A DNA stretch of 64,000 bases from Doryteuthis pealeii (lineage: Eukaryota > Mollusca > Cephalopoda > Myopsida > Loliginidae): positions 138,077,280 through 138,141,279 of the forward strand of contig CM042139.1 of NCBI GenBank assembly GCA_023376005.1. Reading direction: 5' to 3'. The number at the start of each line of letters is the position of its first letter. Positions within the stretch are counted from its first letter, which is position 1. Below are positions 57,132 through 64,000 of the stretch, one piece after another. The notes beneath the pieces are model-generated. The model was not told the origin of the DNA, did not search any database, and was given only the letters and a program-made list of their open reading frames with translations. Made by a program: the position numbers and the translations under genes.

Positions 57132-57135
<4 letters not shown>
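56845..57135 (+). mobile_element. TA-bounded tandem unit 2, carries a hammerhead
   Basis: Repeats the first half of unit 1 with scattered substitutions, then continues into the ribozyme at 57023-57065. Bounded by TA tracts on both sides. The tandem arrangement recalls Penelope-like and retrozyme dimers; inference. Confidence 0.6.
57023..57065 (+). ncRNA. Hammerhead ribozyme, slightly degenerate
   Basis: CTGATGA core (57028-57034), stem II ACGT-GAA-ACGT with an A/C mismatch at its base, CGAAAC (57047-57052), a 2-bp stem III and triplet GTC (57058-57060). Stem I CCACA/TGTTG has four of five pairs. All invariant core bases are present; weak points are the stem II base and one stem I mismatch. 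The copy at 39030 has G-A changes that would restore the stem. Confidence 0.7.

Positions 57136-57192
<57 letters not shown>
57136..57192. repeat. (TA)n, right border of unit 2
   Basis: TA tract. Confidence 0.95.
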
Positions 57193-57196
<4 letters not shown>

Positions 57197-57200
57197 AAAA

Positions 57201-57217
57201 GTGACCCGTTGGGTCAC
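57201..57217. other. Perfect 7-bp palindrome
   Basis: GTGACCC-GTT-GGGTCAC directly after the TA tract. Possibly a binding site or the edge of an element. Confidence 0.5.
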
Positions 57218-57469
57218 CCGTTAAGCTCTCACTAGATGATTGGGATTAGGAAAAAGAGTAGGCTCTGCCAAAATATCATCAGCTTTTCATTTTGAAAATG
57301 AATTAAGATTCATTTAAAAAGCAAAATAATATTACACATTTAATTTATTTTTGATACATTTAAAACGATGTTTTCAGTCAATTTCAATCATCTTGATCTG
57401 CCAAGACGCTACTTAAAATTCGTTTTTACAAAATAAATTCTAACCTTAGCGCTTGAAAAAAATTCACAC

Positions 57470-57835
57470 TGGATAGTCCAATTAGACACATAACCTAGTA
57501 GATAAAGGAATTAGGTTAAGACAGTTCTATATGACAGTTATCTCTAGACTGCAGGTTCAATCCTGGTCAGGGGCAGCAGTAACATAGAATAATAATTAAC
57601 ATAGCTTAACACCTGTACCTCAGTTATTGTTAGTGGAATGAGAACATGATACCCCTGTGGGCTGAATAAAGATTTAGGTTCAAAGTTCTGTGATGGCTCC
57701 CTATTAAAAGAAGGTTCCTGTGTCCGACAAGAAATACCTGAAGAAGGCCGGAGGGCACATCGGCCGAAACGCTGTACAGATAACAATGAAGATAATTGAG
57801 GACAATAGACTGAATAATACAAATAATGGTAATCT
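57470..57835 (+). mobile_element. SINE-E copy with hammerhead-like core
   Basis: Head with a canonical box B GGTTCAATCC (57554-57563), body TTAACATAGCTTAACACC, then TAC-CTGAAGA (57735-57744), an extra A, stem GGCCG/CGGCC (57746-57750/57761-57765), GAAAC (57766-57770), and the flank ACAGATAACAATGAAGAT. Matches the minus-strand copy at 30860. Position 7 of the core is A, which hammerheads tolerate; the extra base before stem II is unusual. Confidence 0.6.
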
Positions 57836-58270
57836 TCGCAGAGTTCCGTCCTGGCCTCCTGCCTCAAAAACTGCTAGCCGTAGACTGTTGAAAAAACAAC
57901 ACCAGCTATGATTGAAGTCCGTAGCCGAAGCGGTATCACTTGAAAAAAAGAAAAGAAACAACTTAGGGCGTTTTTCCTGAAAACCCAACCCCAACCCCCT
58001 CTAGTTAAAATTAGGCTTTATTACAAAATTTGAGGTTCTGTTTTTCCTGGGTCACCCAAATTATTTATTTATTTCTCATTAAACTAACCCTAACACCAAC
58101 CGACACCCTAGCCTTAAACCCTAACTCTATTTTTACACCGCTTCGGCTACGGATTTTAATCGTAGCAGGTGTTTTTTTTTTTTTTTTTTTTTCAGCAGTC
58201 ACTGGCTACGATTTTTTGAGGCAGGATTCCAGGACAGAACTCCGCAAATATTCCCCAAATAATACTCCAA
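57836..58270. mobile_element. Foldback element 5, telomere-like spacer
   Basis: Arms 57836-57945 and 58131-58250 are inverted (CCTCCTGCCTCAAAAA, GTCCGTAGCCGAAGCGGT and complements). The 58080-58130 part of the spacer has repeated CCCTAA-type words (CTAACCCTAACACC, AAACCCTAACTC). The right arm has a 22-bp T tract. A further + oriented arm piece lies at 58366-58410. Confidence 0.7.
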
Positions 58271-58410
58271 AAATTATTTTTTAGTTTTCATTTTCATTTT
58301 ATTTTTCGATTTTCGGTACTTATTTACTACTCGAACAGATTCTTGAAGAAAAAACAAAAAACGGTACTCTTCGCGGAGAACCATCCCGCCTCCTGCCTAA
58401 AAAAAAATGT

Positions 58411-59070
58411 TTTTCTTCTATTCACACGTTCTGTCTAGTCTTTTTATGTAGAAAATAGTATCAATCACATATATACACACCGTTATTTTGTAACCGAAAA
58501 ACAGGGGTAGACAAGGTTAAGTGACTTGCAAAAAAATCAGAAAGTTTTAAAATAGAATAAAAATTAATTCATTGCTAAATCAACACTGAAAATTTAATTA
58601 AAATCGAAAACTTCCCTGAGTTTTGGTACAAACGTAAGGGTTAGAATTGTATTAAAAAAAACATGGATTTTTCAATGAATTGACCTAGACAAATGAAATA
58701 GACATCAGAATTTTTATTGCGTGGCGGGGCGGGTGTTTTTCGTCTACCCTTTAATCTAGAGGAAAAGTGAGTTGAATGTAAGACAGGCGACTCTAAAGTA
58801 CTGCCTTTGTAGTAATATTATTTGTGATCAATTTCATCTCCCCTTCCTTGGCGTATAGGGAGTAAAAAGGGGAGGCACGTATGATGTAAAGACAGGAATG
58901 TGTTAAGATTTGACTTAATTGCCAATTCCGACTAATTAAACCAATTAAAGTGTTTTTTTCAAACAATAGGTTGAGCTAAAACTAAGGAATAATTAGAGAC
59001 AAATTTCGTGTGATCAAGGTCACAAACAAAAAAGCCTTTAGGGATTGAACGCTCCAAATCTCAGCTTTAG

Positions 59071-59075
<5 letters not shown>
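58411..59075. other. No gene seen
   Basis: AT-rich sequence. Confidence 0.35.
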
Positions 59076-59121
<46 letters not shown>

Positions 59122-59284
59122 ATTAATAATACAGTGTTACATTTATGAGTAAATAGAAATATCCTGGATAAACTATGTACATATAAGTCAAAGTAGCGTT
59201 GACATAAAATTAAACAACTTGGTTTGAGAATCGCATAGTCAGAAATCTGTATGTAACCAAGCATCGTTGACTTGATGTCCACGC

Positions 59285-59333
<49 letters not shown>
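59076..59333. repeat. Two (TA)n tracts bounding a 165-bp unit
   Basis: TA at 59076-59119 and 59284-59333. The piece between has no second copy in the window and only weak internal inversion (AGTAGCGTTGAC, CATCGTTGAC). Confidence 0.8.
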
Positions 59334-59334
<1 letters not shown>

Positions 59335-59444
59335 ACGTATGTTTTCGGGCATCAATGTAGAATACCTCTAATGGTGAGACATCGAGTTGTAGCGAACGTT
59401 ATCCATTCGGGAAAGTAGACTCAATAAGGAAAGGTGGATGCCCC

Positions 59445-59610
59445 ATGGCGTAATGGCAAATTTGCTGGACTGTTTCATCGTTGTAAGAAAGTTTGAAATC
59501 CAATCAATCTATTATGTTAACTATCGGACTTATACGATTAAAAACGGTATGAACCCCTCATCCCTCCAGCTATGTGTTAAATATTAACACTGCTGTGCTT
59601 CTACCAGGAT
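59445..59610 (+). mobile_element. SINE-D copy
   Basis: CCCCATGGCGTAATGGCAAA head, GGACTGTTTCAT, AGTTTGAAATCCAATC (box B), GGTATGAACCCCTCATCCCT body. Partner at 38393. Confidence 0.6.
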
Positions 59611-61449
59611 GTATTTGGCATTAAATAATCCAAGAAGGTGGATATGCCATTAAGGGAAGCAAAGAAGAAAAGGTGGACATCAATGTTGAAAAATTCACTT
59701 TGATACACTAATTGTTATACTGGGTCTGATCTTTAACTCAAATAAGAAAATAAAATACATTTCAGTGGCCAAATTTAAAATGACTTTTCTAGATGGAAAT
59801 CACATCTTATTATAATGGAGATTGTGTGTTTTTCTGTCTGTAACCGAAACTATATTCCTACCCAAGTCACAATTCTCTTAGTTATTGACATCACATTCTC
59901 CATGGTTTTATTTCTATCTAAACCACAATTATTAATAAAATTGTCTTACATTATTAATACTGTTAACTATATCTACATACTGACATCATGCAATTATATT
60001 TATATATACAACAAAATATCGGTTTACAGTGTAAACGGGAAGGCTAATTTGCATATTGATATTAAAAATGTGATGTTAATAAATATGTGCTTAGTATTAT
60101 TGATTTCTAACTGTTTGGTTTTATTTTAATGAATATAAGCAAAAATCTCTTCAATGAATCTTAAATGAAATCAATTAACAAGATAAAATAACTGTCATTT
60201 TATTCTTTAATTCATCTTTTAACTAAATACTTAAATTAGAAAAAATAAAAATGAAAGACGAGAGTGATGGAAGAGTAAGTTTCAGCTGTTCCATTTTTTA
60301 TTATACTCCCTCTGTTTCAAATATTTTATTATACCCCCTCTGTTTCAAATCTTTTTATCTGTATTCTTATTTAGTTTCATTAGCCTTTCTAATTTAATAC
60401 AATATTTTATTACATTAAAACTTAAATACTTGCACCCGGAGGGTGCATATATTTGCTAGTAGCAATAATATATGTTTAGTTCCTGGTATAACATTTAATA
60501 TACAAAATGGTCCTGCTATGCTCGCTACCTATTTTCTGTATTCACTTGTCGTTTGCATTTGTTCTTCTATTTCGTAGGTTGCAAATTTGCATATGTACCA
60601 GCTCCCATCAAGCATAACAATGTACTTCTATTGAGGTTGGCTTTACACCCGGAATATATTTCTTCTGTTACTTCTATATCCCACCCCTGTCATTTATTTA
60701 TATTCTTGGACAGTTTTACCTTCTTTTGTTTGGAGAATATGTTGCTAGGTTAAATTCTTTAACGTTGACGTAGAATTTAAAATCTGTATATTCTGTATTT
60801 GATATAGAGTAGAGTATTCCCTGGAATAGACGATGTCCTGTCTACAGATGCTAGCTCAACTTGTATTCACTGTGGAGACACAATTTTCATAGATTTTGCT
60901 CATTTACATACAATACTAAACTTCCCTGAACCACAATGGCTTTATGCATTTCGTTGATCTTTTGGCTTCCAATTATTCTTGTCGTACACCATAATAAACA
61001 TTTTATTTATGGCTTCATATTCTGCCGAAACCAAAAATATAGCATTTATTCATTTGTCTCCTTCTCAGGAGGATTTATTGTCTTTCAGTTTTCTTTTACC
61101 CTAGCCAACGATGCGAATCATCTAATCTAAATTTCTACGTGCTCGGTTTCATCCAACGCACTTAGGGATCTAAGTTTCTTTAACATTTTGTAATCCTCTC
61201 GTATTTATTTCTTAACGCAATTTTCTTAATTCAATGTACCTAATTATTTAATTGTTAGATATTATTTAATTTCCTTGAATATCATAGAAGGAAAATGTCA
61301 GTTCAAACTTCAGCTATGTAAGATTCTGATCTTATTGGGTTATTCTCCTATAAAGGCAACGATGTATAAAATCACATCTAAATTTGTGGTTAAATCTTCT
61401 ATACTTCGTGAATAAATTTTCGGCTAAATTTCACAAAAATTGTCTCCTG
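59611..61449. other. No gene seen
   Basis: AT-rich. TACTCCCTCTGTTTCAAATA is tandemly duplicated at 60304-60350. The open frames at 59815-60129 and 60553-60753 show no domain I recognise. Confidence 0.35.
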
Positions 61450-61990
61450 TACAGGTTGCGATGGGTAAATTGACGTCTAAATCACGCAAAAAAAATGAAT
61501 ATAACACTGACTTATCATTCCATCAGATATATTTACCAAAATTACATGAAAATGTCTTAAAATATTATATATGAAATAAATACAAAAAGTCGCCATTGGC
61601 TTCAACAACATCCTCCAGACAACTTAGGATTCTTCTCCATATCTTACCGATGCTCTCCCATGTTCAATTCATAAATGCTACATTTACCCTTGATTTCAGT
61701 TGATCTTTGGTGATTTTAAAAAAATTTATTTTTCATGTTGTCTCTCACTGAACCACACACCACAGATAATAATCAAGGTGATTGCAATCTGGATTGCTAG
61801 ATGTTAGGGGTGATATGTTGGCAGAAATTTTCTCACATATGGACATGATGGCACATACACACATGTGCATTATTGCAGCTATGTACACCCAGGAGCAGAA
61901 GATCTTTTTTCTGTCACACTGAATCTAGTCCCAATTTTCTTCCATTTGCTCCGACAATCTTTTTCAATGTCAACCTGTCTCAGGTAGGAA
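61450..61990 (-). pseudogene. mariner-type transposase C-terminal relic and 3' end
   Basis: Complement encodes SNPDCNHLDYYLWCVV, where NPD carries the third catalytic Asp, then ITKDQLKSRVNVAFMN and SIGKIWRRILSCLEDVVEAN with two in-frame stops. The non-coding 3' part (GTAATTTTGGTAA, GATTTAGACGTCAATTT) is shared with 40043-40225. Upstream coding to about 61990 is only faint. Confidence 0.75.
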
Positions 61991-62044
61991 AGGGGAAATG
62001 TTCGTTTCCGTAAATGAGGTGAAACCTATGTTACAATACTTTCA

Positions 62045-62736
62045 AACATGATGTACTGGTTAGCATGTTAGTCTCACATATCCATTAATATAAAATAGCG
62101 ACTATTATCATCACTGGATGCAGCAAACCTGTGAACTTGCGTCACATACTAGACGTGGCGAACGTTTTGGGTAAATATCTACTTTCTACCGTGGTGTAAT
62201 AGTTAGGAGGCAAGTTTCGCAGATCCAGAAGTGCGTATAGCGAGTTTGATCCTCACTTGATTCCCAACACTTGCGACCTTCTTTTACATCATAGTCGTGT
62301 CAAACAGGTTGAGTAAATACCTATTTTCTACTGTATTGTAATGATTAGCAAGTTAGTCTCGGATATCATTTAATAAGAATAGCGTACTTGATTATCGCTG
62401 GTGAACCCTACATGCGACCCTGTGTCACACCCTACCCGTGGCGAATGGTTTGGGTAAATACATACTCTATACCGTGATGTGATTTTTAACAAGCTAATCT
62501 CGAAGATCTTTTAATACGAATATCGAGCTCGATCCTCGATAGTAACTCTTACTTGCGACTCCATGACAAACATATCCGTAGCGAACGGGTTAAATAAATA
62601 CCTACTTTCTACCAAGGTGCAATGTTTAGCAAGCGAGACTCGCATATCCATTAATACGAATATCGAGTTCGATTCTTGCTGGTAACTCCATAATTGCGAC
62701 CTTGAGTTACATCGTGCCGTAGCAAACAGGTTGGGT
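62045..62736 (+). repeat. Tandem array of five SINE-A units
   Basis: Units start at 62045, 62188, 62330, 62471 and 62611, so the period is 140-143 bp. Each has an ACC-GTGATGTAATGG-type start, a box-B region (GAGTTTGATCC, GAGCTCGATCC, GAGTTCGATTC), CTTGCGACC and a GGGTAAATACC tail followed by a TACTTTCT linker. The units are diverged from one another. A stray tail (GGTTGGATAGATATTTACTTT) lies at 62910-62931. Confidence 0.85.
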
Positions 62737-63302
62737 TTGATTTTGAGTTTTATGTAACGGTATATCAAACTCTGTGGGTCATCTAATGCCAAAAAGGTTT
62801 GAATTGACTTTGTCTTCTCTATGGTTTTAGTTTTTTAAAGATATTTTCCGGTAGTATTTGTTTATATTTGGTCATTTTTTATGAAAAGTTTGATTTGGTC
62901 CGTACCAAGGGGTTGGATAGATATTTACTTTCTAAGGCTTAAAGACGACAGGCTAAAGATTAATAATAATAAAAATTGAATAACTTCCTTAGACACTTCT
63001 AAAATATTCCTATTGTTTCATTAATATTTCCTGGCAAATTAACAGGAGCTATTTGTAATGGTTTCGTTTGTATAATCAACGCCTAGTCGAATTCTGAAAT
63101 TAATCTTTTAATTTGACGTGTTTCTTTGTTACTTTTTCTGCTATTATCTATCAGATTTTGTTTCGTTAGTCCACATATAGAAACAAAAACCGAGGGTTAA
63201 CCATAAATAAGAACATATATAACAATCTTTAATCAAAAGAATATTTTCTTGTAGAATTTCAATATTTCTAGTGGATTATTATTCAAATTAAGAAGTAAAT
63301 GG
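62737..63302. other. No gene seen
   Basis: AT-rich sequence containing only the stray SINE-A tail. Confidence 0.4.
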
Positions 63303-63535
63303 GCCGAAGTGGCCTATTGGCGGTATCATCCGGACAGCGGGAGAGCTTATCCCATTTTCCCTAGCGCTAGACAAGGGCGATTGTTTTTACGTTTGAGATT
63401 AGGCGCTACACCTATCATCAACTCACCCTTTTAACCCACATATCTACGCTGTGCTAAATATGTGCTTTGTTGGTGAAGACCCGTATCAAAGCCAGAACCT
63501 TGTGGTCCTAAGGCGATGCTCTACCGACTAAATTA
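63303..63535 (-). mobile_element. SINE-B copy
   Basis: Complement: GTCGGTAGAGCATCGCCTTA (box A), CACAAGGTTCTGGCTTTGAT (box B), GAGTTGATGATAGGTGTAG, CTTGTCTAGCGCTAGGG, CCGGATGATACCGCC. Confidence 0.75.
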
Positions 63536-64000
63536 ACGTGTATTATTACGATACATTTTTCGATCCTTATTTTGTGGCTCATAAACTACTTTGAAGAATT
63601 TAAAAAATCTTTCTGAAAATATTTTCCCCAACAATTTTTTCTCCTGCCGATGACCGAAGTGCCAAGGAAATTGAGAACAATACAAAATTAAATGACATAA
63701 TATAAATATTCCTATTTGTCTTATCACTTTTGTTCATCTTCTGAACACAAAACATAATTCATTGAAAAGTTGTTTTTTTTCTGCTAGGTTGTATGTCTTC
63801 GTCTACATTTTCAGGTATTGTGACCAGAAATAATTTCCACAAAGAATACGTGATATTAACCCCAACTGACTCGTTGCTGAAAACAACCCTTTATCTACGT
63901 GCCATTTATTCAATCGAAAGTCACTGAGGACACGATAAATTCATCAGCGCAATTTTTCTTCCCCTTCTATTCACTGAGTCATCTCTGCAGCCTTCTGGTT
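63536..64000. other. No gene seen
   Basis: AT-rich sequence to the window end. Confidence 0.35.

Noticed and set aside
58080..58130. True interstitial telomere array
   Set aside because: CCCTAA words are interrupted and irregular; kept only as an observation.
62045..62736. CRISPR-like array
   Set aside because: The 140-bp units are whole tRNA-derived SINEs without short repeats and unique spacers; animal sequence context.

Overview
The window looks like repeat-dense intergenic or intronic DNA from an animal, most likely a coleoid cephalopod (octopus-like). The grounds are AT-rich sequence, very abundant (TA)n, (CA)n, (GA)n, (AAT)n and (AAG)n microsatellites, and many copies of at least four tRNA-derived SINE families that resemble, from memory and unverified, those described from octopus. 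There are also decayed LINE, mariner, hAT and Gypsy-type relics. I found no convincing host exon, rRNA or functional tRNA gene. Most long open frames are microsatellite translations such as YIYI, SLSL or VCVC, or the antisense of transposon relics.

Layout. 158-365 is the tail of a LINE, followed by a Gypsy-type LTR retrotransposon (376-2824) whose gag-protease-RT frame is broken and whose pol is mostly deleted by a junction directly into the 3' LTR. 4.5-10.3 kb holds TA-bounded foldback elements and SINEs. 14.6-14.9 kb carries a tRNA-promoter-like head followed by a structurally complete hammerhead ribozyme. 16.8-17.6 kb has a solo LTR and a LINE fragment. 18.8-19.5 kb is a large inverted repeat with a hammerhead-like core. 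21.0-21.9 kb is a GA-rich minisatellite. 22.5-23.9 kb is the longest LINE relic, bounded by (AAT)n on both sides. 24.5-27.3 kb holds SINEs and a small terminal-inverted-repeat element. 30.4-31.6 kb and 35.3-38.5 kb hold dispersed repeats and a degenerate tandem array. 37.1-37.4 kb is a second LINE type. 39.0-40.9 kb holds a degenerate hammerhead, nested LINE and mariner fragments and a hAT MITE. 43.1-46.0 kb is SINE-rich with a LINE-tail C2H2 zinc-finger relic. 48.6-49.0 kb is a mariner relic. 50.6-51.2 kb is a very long (GA)n tract next to a foldback. 53.2-58.3 kb contains SINEs, an LTR fragment, a tandem pair of TA-bounded units carrying another hammerhead, a SINE with a hammerhead-like core and a long foldback. 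61.4-63.5 kb has a mariner relic, a five-unit tandem array of one SINE and a final SINE copy.

The most interesting theme is self-cleaving RNA. One complete hammerhead fold (14826-14871), two decayed relatives (39030-39072, 57023-57065) and several hammerhead-like cores lie in small non-autonomous elements. Some of these elements have a pol III-like head and several are bounded by (TA)n tracts. This resembles schistosome ribozyme SINEs, metazoan retrozymes and Penelope-like elements, but no element here encodes an intact replication protein. All assignments are by eye; alignment, database search and RNA folding were not run. SINE-A to SINE-E and DR1 are names used only in this answer.
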